A stretch of DNA of 64,000 bases, taken from the NCBI GenBank assembly GCA_024500155.1, contig CM044869.1, forward strand, positions 54,577,898-54,641,897, read 5' to 3'. The DNA comes from Chenopodium formosanum. Lineage: Eukaryota; Streptophyta; Magnoliopsida; Caryophyllales; Amaranthaceae. The notes under the pieces were generated by a model. The model saw only the letters and a program-made list of their open reading frames with translations, did no database searches and was not told the DNA's origin. Below are positions 45,565 to 58,088 of this stretch, one piece after another. Within the stretch, counting starts at the first letter, position 1. Each line of letters begins with the position of its first letter. The translations under genes were made by a program, and so were the position numbers.

Positions 45565-46018
45565 AGGTTACTTAATGTTCAGAATTGTACAACTCTATTG
45601 TGTAGATTAACAAGTATTCTCTACACTATATTTACCTAGGCAAGCCCAATTAGACATAATCACACAAAATAAGGCATATAAAGTATGATCAATCCTTTAA
45701 TCAATGAGCCGGTCTCATATAGTTAGCCATTTTACTAATCACTAAGAATAGTTGCACAATATATACACAGAACAGAATAAACTGTCTAAGCTATACTCAA
45801 CATTACATTGCTTAGAGCAAAAATACTCGGCTACAACAACCCAAACTAGAATGCTCTCCCATTAGCTATGATACCATGAAACAATAAAACACAGCACCAC
45901 AGCATCAAACTTCGACATAGATTAAGCAGTAGTAGTATCAAATAACGAACAAACACGAGAAGTAGTATACTGACTAGATAATGGCCTAGGTCACCAAGGG
46001 AAAAAGAATCTTCTCTAT
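45565..46018 (+). repeat. Dispersed direct repeat, copy 2
   Basis: Diverged copy of 40476-40985 (landmarks given there). It lies between the GDSL gene and the TORTIFOLIA1-like gene. Confidence 0.75.
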
Positions 46019-46780
46019 AAACACATTCCAATATTTGTGTATTGCAAAAGTAGCTTCTGTGGTAACATTACCAATGACTTCCTCAACCGCCGGAAACCAA
46101 AAGAAGAGGAAGTATTATAGTTTAATCAACTTGATTATATCAGTTTTTTTACGCAGTGTCAACAGTTACACATGTACCATTTGCTAGTGTTGCTTACTGG
46201 AGTAGCCAGTCCGTATTCCGCTCACCTGTTTAACAATAATACTAACATAAGTTGGGGAGACAATTTAGCAGAAGACCAAATTAGCAACTAGAGAAGATAA
46301 CAGAAGACAGAGACAGAGAGTAGATAGTTAAATACTGCATATGAGAATAATTCTTTGTAAATAATATTCCTAGTACTTTCATTTAATGAGCTTATCACAT
46401 GGAAATGAAGAAACAGCCTAGCCTGCATATTATTAGCCACTTGCCAACTTCATCAACCAGGCAACACAGATTTTTATACATTAATTTATCTATCTCCAAC
46501 TAATGTAAGATCATTTCTTGCTTGTTTTGTACACGTAAGAAAATAGCAACATCAAAGATCCTTCGTACTAATTTAGGCTATGCCCGGTTGGGTTGCATGC
46601 ATGTGCTAATATCGGAATCACAATGATGGATGCTTGCTAGGGACTAAGATCTTAGTATCTTACATACTTTTTAATTCAATAGCTTTATTAAGGATTATAG
46701 GAGATGTTAGAATTAGAAACAAAGAACATAGCAAATTACCTTTAAACTACCAAATGTAATACTGATGACCATTTACTATG
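46019..46780. other. TORL 3' flank
   Basis: AT-rich sequence downstream of the TORTIFOLIA1-like stop codon, probably partly 3' UTR. No gene seen. Confidence 0.5.
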
Positions 46781-49560
46781 TCAAGCAACATTACGTACAC
46801 TCCGTAATACTCTGCTAGTTGATACCGCGGTAGCTCCCCTTGAGTCACCATGTATGTCAGCCAGAGGATTCATGATAACTCCGCCAGGACCCCGGAGACC
46901 AAACCTCCGATTCTCAAGTCCGATTGTATCACCAGGCCTCTTATCAGCCATAGTACGCATGGCAGAAATCGAAGGTGTGGTGCCACTAAAAGAAAACCGA
47001 GAGGTTGAGCCACGACCATCAGGTCTCCTCCAAAACTTAGAGCTCAAGAAATCCGGACCAGGCAGCAAGCAACATGAGCTGCTCCTAGTGGCTTCGGCAG
47101 AGGACATCCTTGCAGTTGACATGGCCAAGTCATAGGATATATCGTCCAAGGCCATTTCTAGGCCATGCACACGAGTCTCAAGAGTACGCATACCATCCTG
47201 TGAGCTTCCAATAAATTTCTGGTTCAGTAAAAAAAAAAAAAATTAAAAAAAAAATAAATAAATCAATGTTAGCAACAAGAATAATGTGGTTTGATTGAAT
47301 AAGGAAAAGGAGAGTTGGATAAGACCAAAGCTAATAAAACAAATTACAGGAAAGTAGGATAGGATTAATCTATAAAGTTAAAGATCCTTATTGTTGAATG
47401 TCGGTGAGACCAAATACTAATAGGTAAGCAATAATCCAAGAATCACCTGCAGGACATCCATCAAACTGGACTGCTGGCTTTCAATTTGAACAAGCTGCTT
47501 ACGGATAAGAGAAAGATCCTCAAAATCTTTGTGGTGTTTACAAACATCTGTGGCGGTATTGCTGACAGTTACAGTAGCTTCAGAGTCATCCTCAGGATAT
47601 GGCATCACTCGAGAACCAGAATTCTTGCTAAAAAGACCTCGCTTAGTTTCATGCTTTGATTGTCTGACATCTGCTCTTCGTAGAACGCCCTCATCATCTC
47701 CCACTGAATTTTCTCCATAAGCCGGAGTACCAGATGAACCATAATGATCAGTAGCATCAGTGTTCACATCAGAAGACTTCTTGCAATCAAGCTTCCTGAA
47801 AACTGGTGGGCTTGACCTCTTCCCTGTAACATCAGGAGCACCTCTGTTTCTAGCTGTGGTTTTCAAAGCACTATCAGATGGGGATGACTTCCTAAGTGGA
47901 AAACGTTTTCTGCTTGTTTGAGGAGTGTTATTAGAGTCAACTGCACTAGAAGTTTTAGATCGGCCAGCATATCGTCCATCACTAGCATTTTCTGTTATCC
48001 ATGTCAACCAAAACCCATCAGAACAATGAAGGTACAAACACGCTAAAGACTCAATCGAGCATCCAAATAACAATATAGTTAAATATAACAACATAACAAA
48101 AAATGAATATGAGCATGGTTTGTAATCCAGATGTAAACAAGAAGGATAATCAAATTGAGGCAAAAGAAGTATCTTAATATCAAAGCAATTGTACATCCGA
48201 ATCCATGGATATGTAATAGTATTCTAATGACAGATAAACCCTAAGACCAACTCCTTAATCCATGGTTACTTGGATCAATATCTTCAAAAAACTTCAAACA
48301 TAATCCTATAATGAAGGTGTGAGTTAACTCAATTCAAAGCAATAAACCCATAATCAAATCCCGTCTACATAATTGTCCTTTGCAGCTCCCTATACACCAA
48401 ATCGAATCAATTTCACTTAAGACATAATCTAGTAATCTACCCTCATCTGAATTAATGAATCACATATTCATCAAAATTTGCATTTCAAATTTTAATCAAA
48501 AACTACACTAAAAAACAATCTGAAGAGAGAGAAAAACAGGAAATCTGACCTCTGGAAGATTCTTGAGAATTAGGAGGTGGTGATCCATCATCAAATACAT
48601 CAGGAACTTCCTTCCAAACCTCCAATGTCTGATTCATCGATTCTCTAACCGCTTTCACCTACAAAAAAACAAACTCCATTAAAAAATTAATCAAAACATT
48701 CATCAAAATCAAATCAAATTAATTCAACATTTTTCTATTATTGCATTAAAAAATTAATCAACCTTGTCAAATTTTCTGGATTCAATGATCTTCAAGCAAG
48801 AAACCTTCATCTCCGACAAATTTTCTCTCTCCACCATTGCAATCTCCTTCAACGCATCAGCAGCCGCTTTCCTAGCAGCCCAATCCTCAGATTTCAAAAA
48901 CTCAACAAAACAATTAACCAAATCTCCCAACAAATTACAAATCCCAATCTCACAAACCCTAATCGAACTCTTGATCAACAAAATCAACGACGATTTCGCC
49001 TTAAACCCGTCACATTTCACCAACTTCAACCACTTCGGCAACACCTTCATCAACTGCGAACTCTCCACCGCCGGAGACGCCTCAATTGCGGCGGAAAGAC
49101 ACATGGCAGCCGCCGATTGGGCCCCGAACTCCTGCTCAGAGGAGAGAGAATCCGCAAGTGGTCGGAAAATGGAGGAGAGAGAATTGCTGACGTGGCGAGC
49201 AAAGGAAGCGGTGGTTACGGCGGCGGAAGATCGGACGGCGGAGTCAGGGTCCCGGAGACGGCGAACAACGGCGGAGATGAGTTTAGGGAGGTGAGGAGAT
49301 AACGCGACGCCATGAAAAGAGGAGAGAGAAGCTAGCAGTTTGAGGGAGGAGACACGAACGGCGGAACGGTCGGCGGCTGACGTGGATGAGAGAGAATTGA
49401 TGAAGAGTGAGAATGTTTCAGTGGTGAGTGTCGGAATGATGGACTCTAACTCCGACACTGCTTGCGGGAGTGTGTCTCTGTCGGAGAGTTTTGTCATGCA
49501 CGTGAGTACTCGGTGCCGGAGATCACGTGACATTGTCGCCGCCGATTGTTTTGGCGCCAT
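46781..49560 (-). CDS. TORL: TORTIFOLIA1-like microtubule-associated protein
   Basis: Four exons on the minus strand: 49560-48763, 48658-48550, 47991-47447 and 47218-46781. GT-AG introns and a continuous frame give 629 residues, about the length of the shorter TORTIFOLIA1-like paralogues and well below TOR1/SPR2 itself. The first 266 residues are Leu/Ala-rich HEAT/ARM-type helices (SSLKLLASLSSFHG, DPDSAVRSSAA, KSEDWAARKAAADALKEIA). A Ser/Lys/Arg-rich linker follows, then a coiled segment at the exon 3/4 junction (FEDLSLIRKQLVQIESQQSSLMDVLQ). The C-terminus is Arg-rich. The start is the ATG at 49560 (AAAATGGCG context); the in-frame codon further up is GTG. Family members bind cortical microtubules and control growth handedness; that role is inferred. 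Confidence 0.92.
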
Positions 49561-49911
49561 TTTTGGCACTGAGGGTAAAATTGGAATTTAATTTTTAAAG
49601 TGGCGGTAGTTGAGGCGGCGGCGCGGTGGGGAATTCCGGTGGCATTGGTGGTGGAGGGAGGAGAGAGAAAGTGGGGTGTTTTTTTTTTTTTTTTGAAGGG
49701 GGGTAAGGTGGAAAGTGGAGTTTTTTTTGGGGCTTTTAAACTGTAAAGAGAGGAAGAGGAGTTGTCAGTTGGAGTCATGTGGAAACAGTGAAACGATGCC
49801 GTTTTGAGGGGTTGTTTTGGGCTTTTGACTGTAATTGTGGGTTTTTATGGTAGTGGGTAGTTATTGATTATGTGAGTCTTTGGTGAGACAGTTATTGAAT
49901 TCTTTGTGTTT
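49561..49911 (-). promoter_or_regulatory. TORL upstream region
   Basis: Holds the promoter and leader of the TORTIFOLIA1-like gene. A pyrimidine/purine-asymmetric tract, including T15 on the plus strand at about 49679-49694, lies in the likely leader. No definite TATA box. Confidence 0.4.
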
Positions 49912-50995
49912 GTTTTTTTTTTTTTTTTGGTTAAACGGATCAGAGTTTAATTAATTAAGAAACTACCCCTCCAAGGTAGGAGTAAAGTATACAGAGTCAA
50001 AAGCATACAACTAGAGTTAAGATGGTGATACAGCACCCAAATAAGCCTGCCATTTCTGGCCAAAAGAACTACAGTTAGCACTTGAAACAAGTTTAGTAGT
50101 AGAGGGAGGGGGGTTACAAAAGTTAAATTCTGAGATCCAGCAGCTGTCTTCCTTTCTCTTAATCCGAGTAGGCATTAGATGCAACCTGGCTTGTCTGGCC
50201 TGGAAATCTGCTTCCTCGACTTGCCTTCTCAGAACTTTCACAATAGCGCTGTTCCCTGAAAGTAGCATTAGGTCCCTGCACCATTTAGAGAATAGATAAC
50301 CTTCATCAGGGGGAGCATCACACTCACAAATACTGTTAACAGCACGGTGACAGTCAGACATAATACTAAAGTCTGTCCAGCTATTATCCTTAGCCCAATG
50401 TATAGCAGCTAGGATTGCAAATAGTTCAGCCATGTAGGAGTTGGGAGCAAAGCAGTGCCCTGCAAGGCCTTGAATCCACTCTCCAGAAGTTGTTCTACAG
50501 ATGCAAGCTATGCCAGAAGAAAGTGTAGAAGCAGAGAAGGAGGCATCCACAGTAATCTTGATCTGGAAGGAGGTACTAGGGGAACTAGGAGTAAGAGCAT
50601 TTTGGGGGGAGTGGATAGGTGGGGAGGAGGAGAAGTAGAAAAGTTCTTTCATGGTGGAGATGACAGATGCCCAGAAACTTGGTAAAGGTTTAGATGTTTT
50701 TGAAAAAACCCAAGTGTTCCTTCTCATCCAAATGCTCCTTAAGATAATTGGGAAAGAGAACTGCCATGGTATGTTAAACAGATGGGGGGAGGTGCAATCC
50801 AGATTTTGGAGAATCCAAGACTGGACATTTGGTTGGTCAGAATGTGTTGGGGGATTAGCTAGAGCCCAGACTTCCTTTGCTCTGGAGCATTCTCTCAGGA
50901 CATGGATACCATCTTCAATAGAACCAGGGCAGAAACAACAAAACTGGGTTGGAGTGATGTGCTTAATAAAGAGATTTTTACAGGTAGGAAGTTTT
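49912..50995 (-). mobile_element. 5'-truncated LINE (non-LTR retrotransposon) with poly(A) tail
   Basis: Minus-strand remnant with coding sequence 50989-50017, then about 90 bases of 3' sequence ending in a T-run on the plus strand (about 49913-49928), which is the poly(A) tail. Abrupt loss of everything 5' of the zinc-knuckle region and a terminal poly(A) are the hallmarks of target-primed LINE insertion. I found no convincing target-site duplication by eye. Confidence 0.75.
50017..50989 (-). pseudogene. LINE ORF2 C-terminus: zf-RVT and RNase H-like domain
   Basis: About 324 codons stay open. The first part has the reverse-transcriptase zinc-binding pattern (CKNLFIKHITPTQFCCFCPG, then HVLRECSRAKEVW). 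The second part is a plant-type RNase H fold: ITVDASFS, then GIACICRTTSGEW, MAELFAILAAIHWA and IMSDCHRAVNSI. These carry the expected Asp, Glu and Asp of the active site. The endonuclease and reverse-transcriptase domains are missing, so it is not mobile. The intact frame suggests a young insertion; co-option is possible but unsupported. Confidence 0.8.
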
Positions 50996-52341
50996 GATTA
51001 TTGTAGCCTTTAGCTAAAGAAGAATGTTCAATGCATATAATTACAAATTGCCGTTATTCTAACAAGCTAAGCGACACACGAAAATTCGTGTGTGGATAAA
51101 TCAGACTCGATTCTCTGTTTTTTCTTTTTAGATGGAAGGTTTTTTTTTTCTTTCCAGATGATAGTTTTTTTACGTAGTAGTCTTTTTTGTTTAGATGGTA
51201 GTTTTTTTTTTATTTTTTTTATTTAAAGAATTGTAGCTTTTTTTTTCAAAAAAAATAAAATAATTGAAAGGGGTATTTTGGAAAAGTGAAATTTTTCACC
51301 CAAAACCCCCTTTCACTTTATATATAGGATTAAACGGTGGGAATATACGGGATAAATTAATTATCATATCATTTTTTTATTGCGTAATATCTCTCGTATT
51401 AGGAACTTATTTTTTGAGCAAAACGTGAGCCGGAAACATTAATTTTAAATGTGTTAGGAATATTGATTTTAAGCTAGTTAATATTGTAACTCGTGTTAGG
51501 AAATTAAGATTACATTACTGCTATTAATTTCATTTACCATTCTTTGTCTTGCTAACGTTGTCACCTCATGTATTCTGCTATTGATTTTAAATCAAGTTTC
51601 ACATATGATGCTAAACGATAACATTGATTTAATTAATTGATAGTGCTTGATGATTTGGTCACTCTACTAGGATTAGGTTTAGTTTAGGTTATCTAAAATT
51701 CATGAGTAATTGATGAATTGCGTCATTTTGTCTCAACCGAATGGTATGGATTACATTTCTTTTATTGAAATATCAACTTCTAACTACTTTAACTACTAAG
51801 TTGGCTATTGTATGATTTGTAGTAACATCCGAACAAAGAATTTTGTATAAACAAAGTATTAGTATATTGTTAAGGAAAGAACCTTCAATTTTAATCTTGA
51901 GGTTGAGGGTTCAATATCCACTAGAGACATTTTGAAAATATGGATCCCGCCATTTCCCTTCTCTAATAGACTAATACAGAAGTGTTAGTATGCTATTTTA
52001 GGCTATTTAGACTTGGAGGAAAAAAAAAAGTTTTATACAAATAAAAAAGGAAGTAGAAGTAAACATATAATTAAGTTTTATACAAATAAAAAAAATAGAG
52101 TATATACTTTAAAATTTTACTTGCAAAATTATACAAGTGTTTAATTTATGATAGCACCTTTCATTATAATATAATCTTACAATATACTTCGTACGTTGCA
52201 CTTGATGTAGAAGAAGTGTATTTCATGTTTTAACATATTGTTAGCTAGATTGATGTTTTTGACGTATTGTTAGGTAAATTGTTTATAAATTGATGAATTG
52301 GAGAAGAATAAGATGATGATGATAAGTTTAAAAGTTCTCGA
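50996..52341. other. AT-rich intergenic DNA with T-rich repeats
   Basis: At 51130-51250 a word of the AGATGGTAGTTTTTTT type repeats three to four times. No gene seen. Confidence 0.5.
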
Positions 52342-52436
52342 AATTAATTGTAACGGCCAAATCCAACTTATTTCTTAAATCACAAAGAGCTCCTCTTTAG
52401 TAAGATCATACACAACAACAAACTCCAGCTATATCG

Positions 52437-52722
52437 TGTTAGGTTGCAAGTGTGAGTTGTTGTCCTACATGAAAAAATTAAATAAAGAACCACTAGTTTA
52501 TAACTTAAGTGAGCTACTCTTTCTATTGCCATATGGTTTTGGAACGGAATCTCACTTGGGCTTATCAGCTTATGTGTGGGCTTTTCGATCTATCCCCTTT
52601 GTCTTTCCACCGTTTCCTAACATATCGATCACATCAATTCCAAACTCATTCTTGCGTTTTGCATGTACTCCAAAACTCAGTATATGTACTAATGTACATG
52701 TAGTTGAACCCACTATCTAAAC
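52437..52722 (+). mobile_element. LTR-like fragment
   Basis: Starts TGTTAGG. It contains GTTGTCCTACATG, ATTGCCATATGGTTTTGG and CTCACTTGGGCTTATCAGC, the sequence layout seen in many plant LTRs, and shares the CCATATGGTTTTGG core with 27218-27413. The right boundary and any target duplication are unclear. A 94-codon frame within is not a gene. Confidence 0.4.
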
Positions 52723-52739
52723 CAATTTGGGCTAATTAG

Positions 52740-55726
52740 CTAGTTGGTACGTACATAAGTCATACAAGTATATAGTGAGTCTAGTTTACAAGCAACCACA
52801 ACCAAAAAAATTTCACCTGAACGAAAATGAAACTATTTTTAAAAAATCAAATTTTAAATTTAATGGCATAAAAAATTTGTTGGGGAGCCTGAAGAAATAA
52901 AAAGTATGAAATACTTGTATTAAACATGGTCACACATTTGTCAGAGAAAACTATACAAGTACTTAGCTAAGGTGTACATATTTCATTAATATTGAGTCTA
53001 ACCTACACACAACCACAATAAAGTTCTTAGCTTGCCTTTAATTATACTTTGTATGTTTGTAGACTTGTAGTAGTACCTAAAAGTTGAATTGAGTTATACA
53101 TGCATGATGGAAATACCGCCAAACAAATTGTGAAAAGGTGAGAATTTGAAAAGAATGAAAGGGAAATATAATTTAAGCAACTCTGGGGAGCGATTACGTA
53201 CCATTATATGATGAAAACTAGTATCGTGCAAACTGCAAAGTCCAAATGGAGGCCAAATTTTATTTCATTACTTAAGTTATACTCCGTATATTGATCATCT
53301 GTTTAATACGCCGTATAATTTTTCTTGCATACTGTACGAATAGCTTTCAAGTAATGTATCGAGTGGATAAGTACATATAGGTGTTGCAATCTCCATGAAT
53401 AACACATTCTATATTCTTTCGGCGCAAAATCTCAAACTCAATGGCATAGCACTTAATAAGTATACCTCTCAAAGTAGTTGGGGAGCCAAAAGTGGTAAAA
53501 AGTATGAAACATAGTCACAAGAATTTGCAGTGAAAAAAAAAAGACAATAAAAGTTATTCCAAGTGGAGCGTAAGAGCTACAATATTTACTACAAGTAATT
53601 TAAATGATGAAAAGGGTAAGATAGTTTGAGTACAAGATATTGTTATAATTGGGGTTTATGACAAGAAATGTGAGGGTATATATTCACCTACCTCTAATAA
53701 AAGTTAATTCTAGGCAAAAAAAAAAAAAAAGAAAATTAAATATGGTTGCATGGAAGTAAAGGGTGGAAGAAATGAATGTACACGAGGCAGAAGAGTATGG
53801 GATATATGGTCCCTAAAAGATAGGGGTATCTCCCAAATGAAGCAATGTTTTTGGACGTTTGATGTCCTTAAGTTATGGTTCTTATGCTTCAAGCTCTAAT
53901 AGGACACACCCCTCTTTCATTTGTCCATTTTCTTGTGTTTTGTATGTTGTATCTATATCAACAAGATACATTATTATATTATTATGTCATTTTACATTAT
54001 TATAGTAACATGTTCGATCGTGAAATGAAAAAATAGTAAAAAAATCATAAAAAAAAAAAAAAAACTTTGATCTGTTAGTGTATTGATGATGCATGTAGAC
54101 GTAGTTGCATGTGATTTACGTATTATTCTGTGATTGTTGTTTTGTGTTTAGTTGTGTCGTAACATTTTTTTGGTTATTAGAAGATTAATTACAATGTCAT
54201 GGACCATAGACAATGAGAAGAAGTGAATGCTAACCATCCCCCTCCCCCAAGAGGCAAAAACGTTGCTATTACGTTAATATTTGAACCTCATAACCTTCAA
54301 ATTTAACCACTATATGTAAGCATTAAAAGGGTATTATTTAGCTTCCCTAAAAAAGTGGGAATGAATGCGAGAATACCATCAAAATATGACCTAAAAAGAA
54401 TTTGCATATATCATGACATCCATCAAAGTATAATTTTATTTTTGTAAGTTACTTATTCAACCAAAATACTTTTATAGAAATTACAATTAACACTTATACA
54501 TACTTATAACTTGGATGAAAGCTCATTATCACTTGATTAGCTAGCTAAAAGTGTGGAGAAGTAGTAGTAAAATGCAAGAAATATTAAGGACTAAAACTGC
54601 GCAATCAATGTTAGCTAAAAATTGAACACAAGGCAATGATGATCTTTTCTCAATTAAGCGTTATATTGTTGGGTTAGTTAGCAACATTTATTTCAATTGA
54701 TTGACAGATTAATTTTCAAATAGACCACTCCCCTGCCCCCTTTGTAGTTTTAATTGTGTTGCTAATCTTGATTTTGATTCCTAAATATGCGTAAAAATTC
54801 AGCTCCAACATTCTCTTTCAATGCCTCAATTGGTGCGGTTACTTTTCCGGATTTTCCTCTTACACTTTTACCTTAAAAACTTAATTACTAGGGTTACAGT
54901 AAAAAGCAATAGTAAAAGCACTTTTATTCATGAGAAAATCTATCTATCCTCATGTTTTGAATGATAATAAGCATATTGCAATATTCAAATCCGATACATG
55001 GAAGATTAACAATTTACTCCGGAATATTAATATCACCCAACCATTCACGCAGGATAGCTAAGGACTTGCTTGCAATTTTAAATAATTTTTAACTACTAGC
55101 TTCGCCATTATTGGATGATACAATCATTTTCTAGATTAATTAATACAATCATTTTCTATCTTAATCACTCCTTCCTAATCGAACATACTTAAGAGTCCTA
55201 TTTATGATAGATTCGATGACAAAACTCAGTCTTTATCCTTCAACTAATGCTAATTCTAATACTAGCTTTAGTCAATTACAAGCTGTTAATTGTGCTTTTA
55301 TGGTCTCATCATATTGGTAATTTGGTAGAGTGGCTAATTATATGGTAAAATATTGACACAATTTTAAATTATTAAATTAGGCAAGAAAAACTAGTTACAA
55401 CATCAAAATTTAATAAACACATGTTTTACAAATAATGAAAAGCTTCCAGTTCAACGCTATTAATTAATTAATGGGTTAATATCAGAATTAGGTTTTAATT
55501 TGCTATCCAACAACCCTAACAGTTCTACCTTAAATTAATTTGTGAGTTTGTGAATCTTGAGATGGTACATGTATTTTTGTTTTTTTTTCGAATGATGGAT
55601 ATTTTACAACTCTTGTAAAGTTGTAAAGGGGCTATCTTTATACGATGCATGGAAAAATATCAGCGCTACATAACTATTTAAGATCGATACAATCAATTAA
55701 TAGCATTATATATTAAAAAATCATCT
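52740..55726. other. Long AT-rich intergenic stretch, no gene seen
   Basis: Three kilobases with no ORF above 60 codons that looks protein-like, no RNA gene, and only short A/T runs (for example near 53716 and 54047). Confidence 0.6.
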
Positions 55727-55795
55727 ATTACCTCCAATTTTTTTTAGTTGCAACTTTAGAATTTTTTATATCTCTCAAATAATACTCCAAAGTTA

Positions 55796-55845
<50 letters not shown>

Positions 55846-55855
55846 GGAGATAGTA
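55727..55855. mobile_element. Stowaway-like MITE expanded by a 47-A run
   Basis: The left end is TATTACCTCCAATTTTT and the right end, inverted, is TACTATCTCCGATTTTT. An inner pair, GTTGCAAC and GTTAC, follows. A 47-base A tract at 55797-55843 has grown in the right arm opposite a short T-run in the left arm. Confidence 0.55.
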
Positions 55856-56881
55856 TATTAATAGGTGATACAATCAATGGTGAAAAAAAAGATTAATAAA
55901 GGTCGATTAGTGCAATCCAATTTCACATAACAACTATGTCTAAGATCCTTTATGCAACTCTATTAATGAGAAGGCAACACTTATGTATTAGTGTAACATC
56001 ACTATATTTTGGGGGGTTTGAGTACTCAATAGTTGCTCCAATAATGACAATACCTAACAACTTAATAATACAAATCTTTAATTTTTTTTTTTTTTCATAA
56101 ACTTTTGAGGTTCCAAGTCAAATTTAATCGAGTTATCTTCAATTGAATTCAAAACAACTTATTAAGGACATGTTTGACAATACCTTTTAATTTGGATTAG
56201 GTTTTAACATAGGTTTACAAAATACAAAGTATATATCAAAATATATTTGGTTAGTTAAGCATTTGACAAGCTTTATAAAAATAAATATTTGGACAATAGC
56301 TAAAGTGTTTAAAAATATATCACAGTATTTGGTTAGATGATATGGTAGCGTTTTAAGTTGAGGATATATAATAGTTGTAATAGTTTTTACTAACCAATAA
56401 CAATTACTATGACGTAAACACTAAACACAAAATTTTATTTTAATATATATCCCCAAAGTCGGCTAGGAAGGGCGTGAGTAAAGTTAATCATTAGCTCTTA
56501 ATATGGATAAGAAGCCTGCAAGTAAGTTCTTCTACTTTTATACTAAATGTTATGTGTCGCTAATTATACATGTCAACGCACCAAAAAGCATAAGGAGAGA
56601 GATGGTCACGCGTGAGTTACATATAATGGTACGTCTACCTTTAAATATTTGAGATTATATCTACATAATAATATAACTAAAGTAAGTTCATGCTACGAGT
56701 TGAACTTCTTCAATTCCATTTGATTACTTATATTATGTTGTTTTCTTTGGTACATAAAAGTTAGAAATCATAACACTTTTAATATGTCAAATTGTCAAGC
56801 CAAGCATGTCTTTTCTTAATTTTTTGTTTAATTAGACGACTTTAATTGATAATCACTCAGCTTAAACAATTATTAACAATC
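55856..56881. other. AT-rich intergenic DNA, no gene seen
   Basis: No supported gene, RNA gene or element boundary. Confidence 0.6.
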
Positions 56882-57628
56882 TAAGGACCCGTTCTTTAGA
56901 GCTGCTCTGCTCTGTTGAGCCCTGTTCTGCTCTGGTCAAAAGAAATTTGCTCTGCTGTGCTCTATTTTCAAATAATAATTAATAATAACAATAATAATAA
57001 TTAATATTGTATTGATGATAATAATTTATTATTTTGAATAATTATAATAATTATTAATATTAAAATAATTTTAATAATTATTAATATTAATAATAATTAA
57101 TATTTATTAATCATAATAATAATTAATAATAATAATTATCAATAATAATATTTAATAATTCAAACTACTAAGAATTAATATTTAATAATATTATTAATTT
57201 ATAATTTCTAATAATTATAACAATTCTTTCAAATAAATAAATAATAATAATAACAATTAATAATAATTTCATTTTATAAACATTTGATATTAGAATCACA
57301 ATGTGTAGAAACATTTTATGTGGGTATTGATTGTTAGTTCATTGAGTTAAATTATTTTTCAAATCTTTCCATACAATTTAAGAATTAAAAAAAAGAGGTT
57401 GTTTTCAAGTAATACTTTGTATATCATTATTATTTTGAGGGTTAAAAATATATTATTAAGACAAATTTATAAGTAAAATCATTATTACTCATTAATCATT
57501 TTATTATAAAAATTTTGTGAAATAAATATAAGTAAACCGTTGTCTTTTATCTTTCTACTATTAACATATGTTAAATATGGTACACATTTATTTATGTTTT
57601 CACTCACCTAAATCAGTGGTATATGTAC

Positions 57629-57682
<54 letters not shown>

Positions 57683-57809
57683 TTAATAATAGTATTAATA
57701 ATAATGTTGAAATCTGCTCGGCTCGGCTCGGCTCGGCTATCCTGAAATCTGCTCTGCTCTGCTGACCACTGCTCTACTCTGCCCAGAAGCTAAAAAAAAC
57801 AGGACCTAA
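56882..57809. mobile_element. Large MITE (0.92 kb) with GGACC ends, TAA duplication
   Basis: The element proper is 56885-57806. The left terminus is GGACCCGTTCTTTAGAGCT and the right terminus the inverse of AGCTAAAAAAAACAGGACC. TAA flanks both sides. Subterminal CTGCTCTGCTCTG repeats occur in both arms, and GGCTCGGCTCGG occurs near the right end. The core is nearly pure AAT/AATT-type repeat, including a 50-bp (AAT)n at 57631-57680. Non-coding; a PIF/Harbinger-like origin is inferred from the TAA. Confidence 0.75.
57631..57680. repeat. (AAT)n microsatellite, 50 bp
   Basis: Uninterrupted AAT trinucleotide run inside the 56885 MITE. Confidence 0.97.
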
Positions 57810-58088
57810 ATCTGTATAATGGTTGTTCCATCTCAAAAAAATTCTATATAATGGTATAACTTTAACAATACATATATAACATACATTTTAAATGGCCTTT
57901 TTAAGTTTGACTTTGTTTAGTTAGTGCCTATATGATGTAGAGTGAGTAAATCTTAATAAAAAAAGTTTCGAAATTATTTTGTAAATTAAAGCATTATGGC
58001 CTTCTAATTAAAATTGAACTAAAATGTTACACTTGATCAATATTTGCAGAAATTAATACTATATGTTTATCAAAAACTTTTTGGTGCA

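Noticed and set aside
49561..49569. Start of the TORTIFOLIA1-like protein three codons upstream
   Set aside because: That codon is GTG; the first ATG in good context is at 49560.
48764..49591. ORFs of 61-176 codons on the plus strand over the TORTIFOLIA1-like first exon
   Set aside because: Antisense shadows of the GC-rich HEAT-repeat exon.
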